Below, in pieces: positions 1 to 12,200 of a stretch of 64,000 nt of DNA; within the stretch, counting starts at the first letter, position 1, and each line of letters starts with the position of its first letter. The position numbers and the translations under genes were made by a program. The notes beneath the pieces are model-generated. The model was not told the DNA's origin. It worked only from the letters and a program-made list of their open reading frames with translations, and ran no database searches. This DNA is from Liolophura sinensis (lineage: Eukaryota > Mollusca > Polyplacophora > Chitonida > Chitonidae), in assembly GCF_032854445.1 (NCBI RefSeq), contig NW_027017997.1, forward strand, positions 1-64,000. The letters are read 5' to 3'.

Positions 1-3000
1 CCGACCAATACTTTTGGCTGTAGCGACAATTGAATGAGCATTTATGTGAAAATCACGTGACCAGCAACGGCTCTTACTCCATGGAAACCAAGGAAATTTG
101 CATTTTTCAACAGCTGAGATGCCTGGCCCAATTGCGCATCTTTTGGCAACCTTATTGATGTGGGTCAGTGTTCAATTGTACTTTTTACAGCAGACTGTAT
201 CAAGTACCTTGTTGTTTTTATATACAAATGGTGTGGTTTTTCAACATGTAGATAAAGACATTGAGTTTGTCTTCGACTTAGAAGTAAGACAATTGCTGGA
301 TGAGTTAAATGGGCTTGGCCCAAAGATTTGACGTCTTCTGGGCTACCGAAGGGCACATAATTATATCAAAAGTTGAATATAGTAATGACAGTCGCGATAT
401 TACATAGTAAATGTAGCCGAATTTAATTAGCAAAAAGCCCAGGCAAAAATCCAAAAGTGGAAAAACTGTTCCAATGCTGCTGGTAAGAGGCTAATCCGAC
501 GTATTTTGTGACGAGAAATCGAATGGTGCAAACCGCGTTGCTCTCCGACCAATACTTTTGGCTGTAGCGACAATTGAATGAGCATTTATGTGAAAATCAC
601 GTGACAGCAACGGCTCTTACTCCATGGAAACCAAGGAAATTTGCAATTTTTCAACAGCTGGAGATGCCTGGCCCAATTGCGCATCTTTGGCACCTTATTG
701 ATGTGGGTCAGTGTTCAATTGTACTTTTTACAGCAGACTGTATCAAGTACCTTGTTGTTTTTATATACAAATGGTGTGGTTTTCAACATGTAGATAAAGA
801 CATTGAGTTTGTCTCGACTTTAGAAGTAAGACAATTGCTGGATGAGTTAAATGGGCTTGGCCAAAGATTTGACGTCTTCTGGGCTACCGAAGGGCACATA
901 ACTTATAATAAAAAGTTGAATATAGTAATGACCAGTCGCGATATTACATAGTAAATGTAGCCGAATTGAATTAGCAAAAAGCCCAGGCAAAAATCCAAAA
1001 GTGGAAAAACTGTTCCAATGCTGCTGGTAAGAGGCTAATCCGACGTATTTTGTGACGAGAAATCGAATGGTGCAAACCGCGTTGCTCTCCGACCAATACT
1101 TTTGGCTGTAGCGACAATTGAATGAGCATTTATGTGAAAATCACGTGCCTAACGACGGCTCTTACTCCATGGAACCAAGGAAATTTGCAATTTTTCAACA
1201 GCTGGAGATGCCTGGCCAATTGCGCATCTTTTGGCACCTTATTGATGTGGGTCAGTGTTTAATTGTACTTTTTTACAGCAGATTGTATCAAGTACCTTGT
1301 GTTTTTATATACAAATGGTGTGGTTTTTCAACATGTAGATAAAGACATTGAGTTTGTCTTCGACTTAGAAGTAAGACAATTGCTGGATGAGTTAAATGGC
1401 TTGGCCCAAAGATTTGACGTCTTCTGGGCTACCGAAAGGCACATAACTTATAATCAAAATGTTGAATATAGTAATGACAGTCGCGATATTACATAGTAAA
1501 TGTAGCCGAATTGAATTAGCAAAAAGCCCAGGCAAAAATCCCAAAGTGGAAAAACTGTTCCAATGCTGCTGGTAGAGGCTAATCCGACGTATTTTGTGAC
1601 GAGAAATCGAATGGTGCAAACCGCGTTGCTCTCCGACCAATACTTTTGGCTGTAGCGACAATTGAATGAGCATTTATGTGAAAATCACGTGACCAGCAAC
1701 GGCTCTTACTCCATGGAAACCAAGGAAATTTGCAATTTTTCAACAGCTGGAGATGCCTGGCCCAATTGCGCATCTTTTTGGCACCTTATTGATGTGGGTC
1801 AGTGTTTAATTGTACTTTTTACAGCAGACTGTATCAAGTACCTTGTGTTTTTTATATACAAATGGTGTGGTTTTTTCAACATGTAGATAAAGACATTGAG
1901 TTTGTCTTCGACTTAGAAGTAAGACAATTGCTGGATGAGTTAAATGGGCTTGGCCCAAAGATTTGACGTCTTCTGGGCTACCGAAGGGCACATAACTTAT
2001 AATCAAAAGTTGAATATAGTAATGACCAGTCGCGATATTACATAGTAAATGTAGCCGAAATGAATTAGCAAAAAGCCCAGGCAAAAATCCCAAAGTGGGA
2101 AAAACTGTTCCAATGCTGCTGGTAAGAGGCTAATCCGACGTATTTTGTGACGAGAAATCGAATGTGCAAACCGCGTTGCTCTCCGACCAACACTTATGGC
2201 ATGTAGCTACAATTGAATGAGCATTTATGTGAAAATCACGTGCCTAACAACGGCTCTTACTCCATGGAAACCAAGGAAATTTGCAATTTTTTTACAGCTG
2301 AGATGCCTGGCCCAATTGCGCATCTTTTGGCACCTTATTGATGTGGGTCAGTGTTTAATTGTACTTTTTACAGCAGACTGTATCAAGTACCTTGTGTTTT
2401 TTATATACAAATGGTGTGGTTTTTCAACATGTAGATAAAGACATTGAGTTTGTCTTCGACTTAGAAGTAAGACAATTGCTGGATGAGTTAAATGGGCTTG
2501 GCCCAAAGATTTGACGTCTTCTGGGCTACGAAGGGCACATAACTTATAATCAAATGTTGAATATAGTAATGACCAGTCGCGATATTACATAGTAAATGTA
2601 GCCGAATTGAATTAGCAAAAAGCCCAGGCAAAAATCAAAAGTGGAAAAACTGTTCAATGCTGCTGGTAAGAGGCTAATCCGACGTATTTGTGACGAGAAA
2701 TCGAATGGTGCAAACCGCGTTGCTCTCCGACCAACACTTATGGCTGTAGCTACAATTAAATGAGCATTTTATGTGAAAATCACGTGCCTAACAACGGCTC
2801 TTACTCCATGGAAACCAAGGAAATTTGCAATTTTTCAACAGCTGGAGATGCCTGGCCCAATTGCGCATCTTTGGGCACCTATTGATGTGGGTCAGTGTTT
2901 AATTGTACTTTTTACAGCAGATTGTATCAAGTACCTTGTGTTTTTTATATACAAATGGTGTGGTTTTTCAACATGTAGATAAAGACAGTTGAGTTTGTCT

Positions 3001-6000
3001 TCGACTTAGAAGTAAGACAATTGCTGGATGAGTTAAATGGCTTGGCCCAAAGATTTGACGTCTTCTGGCTACCGAAGGGCACATAACTTATAATCAAAAG
3101 TTGATTATAGTAATGACAGTCGCGATATTACATAGTAAATGTAGCCGAATTGAATTAGCAAAAAGCCCAGGCAAAATCCAAAGTGGAAAAAACTGTTTCC
3201 AATGCTGCTGATAAGAGGCTAATCCGATGTATTTTGTGACGAGAAATCGAATGGTGCAAACCGCGTTGCTCTCCGACCAATACTTTTGGCTGTAGCGACA
3301 ATTGAATGAGCATTTATGTGAAAATCACGTGACCATGCACGGCTCTTACTCCATGGAAACCAAGGAAATTTGCAATTTTTCAACAGCTGGAGATGCCTGG
3401 CCCAATTGCGCATCTTTGGCACCTTATTGATGTGGGTCAGTGTTCAATTGTACTTTTTACAGCAGACTGTATCAAGTACCTTGTTGTTTTTATATACAAA
3501 TGGTGTGGTTTTTCAACATGTAGATAAAGACATTGAGTTTGTCTTCGACTTAGAAGTAAGACAATTGCTGGATGATTAAATATGCTTGGCCCAAAGATTT
3601 GACGTCTTCTGGGCTACCGAAGGGCACATAACTTATAATCAAAAGTTGAATATAGTAATGACCAGTCGCGATATTACATAGTAAATGTAGCCGAATTGAA
3701 TTAGCAAAAAGCCCAGGCAAAATCCCAAAGTGGAAAACCTGTTCCAATGCTGCGGTAAGAGGCTAATCCGACGTATTTTGTGACGAGAAATCGAATGGTG
3801 CAAACCGCGTTGCTCTCCGACCAATACTTTTGGCTGTAGCGACAATTGAATGAGCATTTATGTGAAAATCACGTGCCTAACAACGGCTCTTACTCCATGG
3901 AAACCAAGGAAATTTGCAATTTTTCAACAGCTGGAGATGCCTGGCCCAATTGCGCATCTTTTGACACCTTATTGATGTGGGTCAGTGTTTAATTTGTACT
4001 TTTTACAGCAGACTGTATCAAGTACCTTGTGTTTTTTATATACAAATGGTGTGGTTTTTCAACATGTAGATAAAGGACATTGAGTTTGTCTTCGACTTAG
4101 AAGTAAGACAATTGCTGGATGAGTTAAATGGGCTTGGCCCAAAGATTTGACGTCTTCTGGGCTACCGAAGGGCACATAACTTATAATCAAAAGCTGATTA
4201 TAGTAATGACCACTCGCGATATTACATAGTAAATGTAGCCGAATTGAATTAGCAAAAGCCCAGGCAAAAATCCAAAAGTGGAAAAACTTGTTCCAATGCT
4301 GCTGGTAAGAGGCTAATCCGACGTATTTTGTGACGAGAAATCGAATGGTGCAAACCGCGTTGCTCTCCGACCAATACTTTTGGCTGTAGCGACAATTGAA
4401 TGAGCATTTATGTGAAAATCACGTGACCAGCAACGGCTCTTACTCCATGGAAACCAAGGAAATTTGCAATTTTCAACAGCTGGAGATGCCTGGCCCAATT
4501 GCGCATCTTTTGGCACCTTATTGATGTGGGTCAGTGTTCAATTGTACTTTTTACAGCAGACTGTATCAAGTACCTTGTTGTTTTTATATACAATTGGTGT
4601 GGTTTTTCAACATGTAGATAAAGACATTGAGTTTGTCTTCGACTTAGAAGTAAGACAATTGCTGGATAAGTTAAATGGGCTTGGCCCAAAGATTTGACGT
4701 CCTTCTGGGCTACCGAAGGGCACATAACTTATAATCAAAAGTTGAATATAGTAATGACCAGTCGCGATATTACATAGTAAATGTAGCCGAATTTAATTAG
4801 CAAAAAGCCCAGGCAAAAAATCCAAAAGTGGAAAAACTGTTCCAATGCTGCTGGTAAGAGGCTAATCCGACGTATTTTGTGACGAGAAATCGAATGGTGC
4901 AAACCGCGTTGCTCTCCGACCAATACTTTTGGCTGTAGCGGACAATTGAATGAGCATTTATGTGAAAATCACGTGCCTAACAACGGCTCTTACTCCATGG
5001 AAACCAAGGAAATTTGCAATTTTTCAACAGCTGAGATGCCTGGCCCAATTGCGCATCTTTTGGCACCTTATTGATGTGGGTCAGTGTTTTAATTGTACTT
5101 TTTACAGCAGACTGTATCAAGTACCTTGTGTTTTTTATATACAAATGGTGTGGTTTTTCAACATGTAGATAAAGACATTGAGTTTGTCTTCGACTTAGAA
5201 GTAAGACAATTGCTGGATGAGTTAAATGGGCTTGGCCCAAAGATTTGACGTCTTCTGGGCTACCGAAGGGCACATAACTTATAATCAAAAGTTGAATATA
5301 GTAATGACCAGTCGCGATATTACATAGTAAATGTAGCCGATTTAATTAGCAAAAAGCCCAGGCAAAAATCCAAAAGTGGAAAAACTGTTCCAATGCTGCT
5401 ACTAAGAGGCTAATCCGACGTATTTTGAGACGAGAAATCGAATGGTGCAAACCGCGTTGCTCTCCGACCAATACTTATGGCTGTAGCGACAATTGAATGA
5501 GCATTTATGTGAAAATCACGTGACCAGCAACGGCTCTTACTCCATGGAAACCAAGGAAATTTGCAATTTTTCAACAGCTGGAGATGCCTGGCCCAATTGC
5601 GCATCTTTTGGCACCTTATTGATGTGGGTCAGTGTTCAATTGTACTTTTTACAGCAGACTGTATCAAGTACCTTGTTGTTTTTATATACAAATGGTGTGG
5701 TTTTTCAAACATGTAGATAAAGACATTGAGTTTGTCTTCGACTTAGAAGTAAGACAATTGCTGGATGAGTTAAATGGGCTTGGCCCAAAGATTTGACGTC
5801 TTCTGGGCTACCGAAGGGCACATAACTTATAATCAAAAGTTGAATATAGTAATGACCAGTCGCGATATTACATAGTAAATGTAGCCGAATTTAATTAGCA
5901 AAAAGCCCAGGCAAAAATCCAAAAGTGGAAAAACTGTTCCAATGCTGCTGGTAAGAGGCTAATCCGACGTATTTTGTGACGAGAAATCGAATGGTGCAAA

Positions 6001-6013
6001 ACCGCGTTGCTCT
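1..6013. repeat. Array segment M1-M11, rich in small indels
   Basis: Eleven monomers start at 1, 545, 1089, 1633, 2183, 2727, 3273, 3817, 4367, 4916 and 5464. Almost every unit carries one-base gains or losses, mostly in short homopolymers, seen nowhere else in the array: aaatttgcattttt in M1, aatggcttggcc in M3, a lost base in the CCGAAGG context in M5, and extra bases in M8 and M9. Net lengths run 544-550. The underlying haplotypes match cleaner copies downstream: M7-M9 share the rare variants of M32-M34, and M5 and M6 carry the L2 linker. I infer that the consensus here is poorly polished rather than that the monomers are biologically divergent. Confidence 0.85.
3273..4915. repeat. M7-M9, degraded copy of the M32-M34 block
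   Basis: M7 has aaatatgcttgg near 3588 and aaaacctgttcc near 3735. M8 has ttttgacacc near 3960 and the linked changes aaagctgattatag and gaccactcgcg near 4190-4215. M9 has acaattggtgtgg near 4590 and ggataagtt near 4665. The same ordered set of rare variants occurs in M32-M34 (25 monomers later) and M46-M48 (39 monomers later). M10 no longer matches M35 in its second half, so the shared block ends within M10. Extra one-base indels in M7-M9 are absent from the later copies. Confidence 0.85.
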
Positions 6014-8799
6014 CCGACCAATACTTTTGGCTGTAGCGACAATTGAATGAGCATTTATGTGAAAATCACGTGACCAGCAACGGCTCTTACTCCATGGAAA
6101 CCAAGGAAATTTGCAATTTTTCAACAGCTGGAGATGCCTGGCCCAATTGCGCATCTTTTGGCACCTTATTGATGTGGGTCAGTGTTCAATTGTACTTTTT
6201 ACAGCAGACTGTATCAAGTACCTTGTTGTTTTTATATACAAATGGTGTGGTTTTTCAACATGTAGATAAAGACATTGAGTTTGTCTTCGACTTAGAAGTA
6301 AGACAATTGCTGGATGAGTTAAATGGGCTTGGCCCAAAGATTTGACGTCTTCTGGGCTACCGAAGGGCACATAACTTTTAATAAAATGTTGAATAAAGTA
6401 ATGACCAGTCGCGATATTACATAGTAAATGTAGCCGAATTGAATTAGCAAAAAGCCCAGGCAAAAATCCAAAAGTGGAAAAACTGTTCCAATGCTGCTGG
6501 TAAGAGGCTAATCCGACGTATTTTGTGACGAGAAATCGAATGGTGCAAACCGCGTTGCTCTCCGACCAATACTTTTGGCTGTAGCGACAATTGAATGAGC
6601 ATTTATGTGAAAATCACGTGCCTAACGACGGCTCTTACTCCATGGAAACCAAGGAAATTTGCAATTTTTCAACAGCTGGAGATGCCTGGCCCAATTGCGC
6701 ATCTTTTGGCACCTTATTGATGTGGGTCAGTGTTTAATTGTACTTTTTACAGCAGACTGTATCAAGTACCTTGTGTTTTTTATATACAAATGGTGTGGTT
6801 TTTCAACATGTAGATAAAGACATTGAGTTTGTCTTCGACTTAGAAGTAAGACAATTGCTGGATGAGTTAAATGGGCTTGGCCCAAAGATTTGACGTCTTC
6901 TGGGCTACCGAAGGGCACATAACTTATAATCAAAAGTTGAATATAGTAATGACCAGTCGCGATATTACATAGTAAATGTAGCCGAATTGAATTAGCAAAA
7001 AGCCCAGGCAAAAATCCCAAAGTGGAAAAACTGTTCCAATGCTGCTGGTAAGAGGCTAATCCGACGTATTTTGTGACGAGAAATCGAATGGTGCAAACCG
7101 CGTTGCTCTCCGACCAACACTTATGGCTGTAGCTACAATTGAATGAGCATTTATGTGAAAATCACGTGCCTAACAACGGCTCTTACTCCATGGAAACAAG
7201 GAAATTTGCAATTTTTTTACAGCTGGAGATGCCTGGCCCAATTGCGCATCTTTTGGCACCTTATTGATGTGGGTCAGTGTTTAATTGTACTTTTTACAGC
7301 AGACTGTATCAAGTACCTTGTGTTTTTATATACAAATGGTGTGGTTTTTCAACATGTAGATAAGACATTGAGTTTGTCTTCGACTTAGAAGTAAGACAAT
7401 TGCTGGATGAGTTAAATGGGCTTGGCCCAAAGATTTGACGTCTCTGGGCTACCGAAGGGCACATAACTTATATCAAAAGTTGAATATAGTAATGACCAGT
7501 CGCGATATTACATAGTAAATGTAGCCGAATTTAATTAGCAAAAAGCCCAGGCAAAAATCCAAAAGTGGAAAAACTGTTCCAATGCTGCTACTAAGAGGCT
7601 AATCCGACGTATTTTGAGACGAGAAATCGAATGGTGCAAACCGCGTTGCTCTCCGACCAATACTTATGGCTGTAGCGACAATTGAATGAGCATTTATGTG
7701 AAAATCACGTGACCAGCAACGGCTCTTACTCCATGGAAACCAAGGAAATTTGCAATTTTTCAACAGCTGGAGATGCCTGGCCCAATTGCGCATCTTTTGG
7801 CACCTTATTGATGTGGGTCAGTGTTCAATTGTACTTTTTACAGCAGACTGTATCAAGTACCTTGTTGTTTTTATATACAAATGGTGTGGTTTTTCAACAT
7901 GTAGATAAAGACATTGAGTTTGTCTTCGACTTAGAAGTAAGACAATTGCTGGATGAGTTAAATGGGCTTGGCCCAAAGATTTGACGTCTTCTGGGCTACC
8001 GAAGGGCACATAACTTATAATCAAAAGTTGAATATAGTAATGACCAGTCGCGATATTACATAGTAAATGTAGCCGAATTTAATTAGCAAAAAGCCCAGGC
8101 AAAAATCCAAAAGTGGAAAAACTGTTCCAATGCTGCTACTAAGAGGCTAATCCGACGTATTTTGAGACGAGAAATCGAATGGTGCAAACCGCGTTGCTCT
8201 CCGACCAATACTTATGGCTGTAGCGACAATTGAATGAGCATTTATGTGAAAATCACGTGACCAGCAACGGCTCTTACTCCATGGAAACCAAGGAAATTTG
8301 CAATTTTTCAACAGCTGGAGATGCCTGGCCCAATTGCGCATCTTTTGGCACCTTATTGATGTGGGTCAGTGTTCAATTGTACTTTTTACAGCAGACTGTA
8401 TCAAGTACCTTGTTGTTTTTATATACAAATGGTGTGGTTTTTCAACATGTAGATAAAGACATTGAGTTTGTCTTCGACTTAGAAGTAAGACAATTGCTGG
8501 ATGAGTTAAATGGGCTTGGCCCAAAGATTTGACGTCTTCTGGGCTACCGAAGGGCACATAACTTATAATCAAAAGTTGACTATAGTAATGACCAGTCGCG
8601 ATATTACATAGTAAATGTAGCCGAATTGAATTAGCAAAAAGCCCAGGCAAAAATCCAAAAGTTAAAAAACTGTTGCAATGCTGCTGATAAGAGGCTAATC
8701 CGACGTATTTTGTGACGAGAAATCGAATGGTGCAAACCGCGTTGCTCTCCGACCAATACTTTTGGCTGTAGCGACAATTGAATGAGCATTTATGTGAAA

Positions 8800-8807
8800 A
8801 TCACGTG
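8800..8807. promoter_or_regulatory. ATCACGTG motif (E-box / CDEI-like), once per clean monomer
   Basis: CACGTG sits at monomer positions 54-59 and is present in essentially every clean unit; M28 has cacagtgcc instead. In A-type units it extends to the 8-bp palindrome TCACGTGA. The sequence fits the generic bHLH E-box and the RTCACRTG consensus of the budding-yeast centromere element CDEI bound by Cbf1. Any binding in this organism is inference. The site is short, and conservation can be explained by homogenisation. Confidence 0.3.
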
Positions 8808-8866
8808 ACCAGCAACGGCTCTTACTCCATGGAAACCAAGGAAATTTGCAATTTTTCAACAGCTGG

Positions 8867-8891
8867 AGATGCCTGGCCCAATTGCGCATCT
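8867..8891. other. Hairpin-capable inverted repeat AGATGC/GCATCT
   Basis: Six-base arms at 8867-8872 and 8886-8891 flank a 13-base loop in the reference monomer. Units M86, M90, M96, M104 and M105 have GCACCT in the right arm, introducing an A-C mismatch without a compensating change in the left arm, so structure does not appear to be maintained. Confidence 0.4.
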
Positions 8892-8913
8892 TTTGGCACC
8901 TTATTGATGTGGG

Positions 8914-9198
8914 TCAGTGTTCAATTGTACTTTTTACAGCAGACTGTATCAAGTACCTTGTTGTTTTTATATACAAATGGTGTGGTTTTTCAACATGTAG
9001 ATAAAGACATTGAGTTTGTCTTCGACTTAGAAGTAAGACAATTGCTGGATGAGTTAAATGGGCTTGGCCCAAAGATTTGACGTCTTCTGGGCTACCGAAG
9101 GGCACATAACTTATAATCAAAAGTTGAATATAGTAATGACCAGTCGCGATATTACATAGTAAATGTAGCCGAATTGAATTAGCAAAAAGCCCAGGCAA
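8914..9198 (-). other. Recurrent 94-97-codon minus-strand open frame (probably not a gene)
   Basis: Nearly every clean monomer keeps a minus-strand frame of 94, 97 or (where the first ATG is changed) 68 codons. It starts MPGLFANS or MGFLPGLFANS depending on A or C at position 457. It lies antisense to the second half of the plus-strand 100-codon frame. A second minus-strand frame of 64 codons (for example 8695-8889) covers the linker. No domain, signal or promoter is recognisable. I interpret these as incidental or as shadows of an ancestral coding sequence. Confidence 0.2.
9059..9071. other. Short GC-rich hairpin TGGGC-TTG-GCCCA
   Basis: A perfect five-base stem with a three-base loop. It is present in most units and altered to aatatgcttgg in M7, M32, M46, M72 and M77, and to aatatgctttg in M69. 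One-base losses in it occur only in the indel-rich stretches. Two other small palindromes in the same monomer are AAATTTGCAATTT (8842-8854) and GACGTC (9079-9084). Confidence 0.4.
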
Positions 9199-9296
9199 AA
9201 ATCCAAAAGTGGAAAAACTGTTCCAATGCTGCTGGTAAGAGGCTAATCCGACGTATTTTGTGACGAGAAATCGAATGGTGCAAACCGCGTTGCTCT

Positions 9297-12200
9297 CCGA
9301 CCAATACTTTTGGCTGTAGCGACAATTGAATGAGCATTTATGTGAAAATCACGTGACCAGCAACGGCTCTTACTCCATGGAAACCAAGGAAATTTGCAAT
9401 TTTTCAACAGCTGGAGATGCCTGGCCCAATTGCGCATCTTTTGGCACCTTATTGATGTGGGTCAGTGTTCAATTGTACTTTTTACAGCAGACTGTATCAA
9501 GTACCTTGTTGTTTTTATATACAAATGGTGTGGTTTTTCAACATGTAGATAAAGACATTGAGTTTGTCTTCGACTTAGAAGTAAGACAATTGCTGGATGA
9601 GTTAAATGGGCTTGGCCCAAAGATTTGACGTCTTCTGGGCTACCGAAGGGCACATAACTTTTAATAAAATGTTGAATAAAGTAATGACCAGTCGCGATAT
9701 TACATAGTAAATGTAGCCGAATTGAATTAGCAAAAAGCCCAGGCAAAAATCCAAAAGTGGAAAAACTGTTCCAATGCTGCTGGTAAGAGGCTAATCCGAC
9801 GTATTTTGTGACGAGAAATCGAATGGTGCAAACCGCGTTGCTCTCCGACCAATACTTTTGGCTGTAGCGACAATTGAATGAGCATTTATGTGAAAATCAC
9901 GTGCCTAACGACGGCTCTTACTCCATGGAAACCAAGGCAATTTGCAATTTTTCAACAGCTGGAGATGCCTGGCCCAATTGCGCATCTTTTGGCACCTTAT
10001 TGATGTGGGTCAGTGTTTAATTGTACTTTTTACAGCAGACTGTATCAAGTACCTTGTGTTTTTTATATACAAATGGTGTGGTTTTTCAACATGTAGATAA
10101 AGACATTGAGTTTGTCTTCGACTTAGAAGTAAGACAATTGCTGGATGAGTTAAATGGGCTTGGCCCAAAGATTTGACGTCTTCTGGGCTACCGAAGGGCA
10201 CATAACTTATAATCAAAAGTTGAATATAGTAATGACCAGTCGCGATATTACATAGTAAATGTAGCCGAATTGAATTAGCAAAAAGCCCAGGCAAAAATCC
10301 CAAAGTGGAAAAACTGTTCCAATGCTGCTGGTAAGAGGCTAATCCGACGTATTTTGTGACGAGAAATCGAATGGTGCAAACCGCGTTGCTCTCCGACCAA
10401 CACTTATGGCTGTAGCTACAATTGAATGAGCATTTATGTGAAAATCACGTGCCTAACAACGGCTCTTACTCCATGGAAACCAAGGAAATTTGCAATTTTT
10501 TTACAGCTGGAGATGCCTGGCCCAATTGCGCATCTTTTGGCACCTTATTGATGTGGGTCAGTGTTTAATTGTACTTTTTACAGCAGACTGTATCAAGTAC
10601 CTTGTGTTTTTTATATACAAATGGTGTGGTTTTTCAACATGTAGATAAAGACATTGAGTTTGTCTTCGACTTAGAAGTAAGACAATTGCTGGATGAGTTA
10701 AATGGGCTTGGCCCAAAGATTTGACGTCTTCTGGGCTACCGAAGGGCACATAACTTATAATCAAAAGTTGAATATAGTAATGACCAGTCGCGATATTACA
10801 TAGTAAATGTAGCCGAATTTAATTAGCAAAAAGCCCAGGCAAAAATCCAAAAGTGGAAAAACTGTTCCAATGCTGCTACTAAGAGGCTAATCCGACGTAT
10901 TTTGAGACGAGAAATCGAATGGTGCAAACCGCGTTGCTCTCCGACCAATACTTATGGCTGTAGCTACAATTGAATGAGCATTTATGTGAAAATCACGTGA
11001 CCAGCAACGGCTCTTACTCCATGGAAACCAAGGAAATTTGCAATTTTTCAACAGCTGGAGATGCCTGGCCCAATTGCGCATCTTTTGGCACCTTATTGAT
11101 GTGGGTCAGTGTTCAATTGTACTTTTTACAGCAGACTGTATCAAGTACCTTGTTGTTTTTATATACAAATGGTGTGGTTTTTCAACATGTAGATAAAGAC
11201 ATTGAGTTTGTCTTCGACTTAGAAGTAAGACAATTGCTGGATGAGTTAAATGGGCTTGGCCCAAAGATTTGACGTCTTCTGGGCTACCGAAGGGCACATA
11301 ACTTATAATCAAAAGTTGAATATAGTAATGACCAGTCGCGATATTACATAGTAAATGTAGCCGAATTTAATTAGCAAAAAGCCCAGGCAAAAATCCAAAA
11401 GTGGAAAAACTGTTCCAATGCTGCTACTAAGAGGCTAATCCGACGTATTTTGAGACGAGAAATCGAATGGTGCAAACCGCGTTGCTCTCCGACCAATACT
11501 TATGGCTGTAGCGACAATTGAATGAGCATTTATGTGAAAATCACGTGACCAGCAACGGCTCTTACTCCATGGAAACCAAGGAAATTTGCAATTTTTCAAC
11601 AGCTGGAGATGCCTGGCCCAATTGCGCATCTTTTGGCACCTTATTGATGTGGGTCAGTGTTCAATTGTACTTTTTACAGCAGACTGTATCAAGTACCTTG
11701 TTGTTTTTATATACAAATGGTGTGGTTTTTCAACATGTAGATAAAGACATTGAGTTTGTCTTCGACTTAGAAGTAAGACAATTGCTGGATGAGTTAAATG
11801 GGCTTGGCCCAAAGATTTGACGTCTTCTGGGCTACCGAAGGGCACATAACTTATAATCAAAAGTTGACTATAGTAATGACCAGTCGCGATATTACATAGT
11901 AAATGTAGCCGAATTGAATTAGCAAAAAGCCCAGGCAAAAATCCAAAAGTTAAAAAACTGTTCCAATGCTGCTGATAAGAGGCTAATCCGACGTATTTTG
12001 TGACGAGAAATCGAATGGTGCAAACCGCGTTGCTCTCCGACCAATACTTTTGGCTGTAGCGACAATTGAATGAGCATTTATGTGAAAATCACGTGACCAG
12101 CAACGGCTCTTACTCCATGGAAACCAAGGAAATTTGCAATTTTTCAACAGCTGGAGATGCCTGGCCCAATTGCGCATCTTTTGGCACCTTATTGATGTGG

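Larger units (their letters stand above)
8778..9080 (+). other. Recurrent 100-codon open frame of A-type monomers (probably not a gene)
   Basis: The frame opens at the ATG just after the L1 linker and closes at the TGA overlapping GACGTC. It is present at full length in 31 monomers, for example at 6043, 8778, 19191, 27960, 50971 and 62480. B-type units interrupt it: T174 creates a TAA, and GT214 alters the downstream reading. The product would start MNEHLCENHV, has a hydrophobic stretch in the middle and ends LDELNGLGPKI. I recognise no domain. Presence in many copies follows from homogenisation and is not evidence of selection. Its length, in a 40% GC sequence, is longer than chance would usually give. 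Confidence 0.25.
6014..9296. repeat. Six-monomer block, copy 1 (M12-M17)
   Basis: The block spans 3,283 bp, from M12 (starts 6014) to M17 (starts 8749). Marker variants in order: acttttaataaaatg and gaataaag in M12 (near 6375-6400), CCTAACG in M13, L2 linker plus a T-rich tract before acagctgg in M14, ctactaagagg with ttttgagacg in M14 and M15, and gactatag with gttaaaaaactg in M16. M14 is 543 bp because of several single-base losses (near 7195, 7362, 7443 and 7471) absent from its partner M20, so these look like local consensus errors. Confidence 0.92.
8749..9296 (+). repeat. Reference A-type monomer (M17)
   Basis: This is a clean 548-bp unit and serves as the coordinate frame (position 1 = 8749). 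Diagnostic states are T9, T14 and G25 (L1 linker), ACCAG at 60-64, C174, TG at 214-215, A380, G428, A457, G487 and C504. A hand count gives about 40% GC and 17 CpG. It shows short internal direct repeats: a 13-base near-repeat at 8776-8788 and 9172-9184 (one mismatch), and TTTTTCAACA at 8852-8861 and 8986-8995. There is no internal period near 183 bp, so the 548-bp unit is not visibly a trimer of a smaller repeat. The + strand label is arbitrary. Confidence 0.95.

Noticed and set aside
574-951. 125-codon plus-strand ORF in M2
   Set aside because: It arises from single-base losses in the indel-rich left edge, which join frames that are separate in clean copies.
8964-8974. TATA box promoter at TTTTTATATAC
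   Set aside because: An AT-rich match in a repeat with no supporting initiator, transcript or gene downstream.
9019-9040. CENP-B box
   Set aside because: The TTCG and a following A at the right spacing are present in ttcgacttag, but the required CGGG core is absent.
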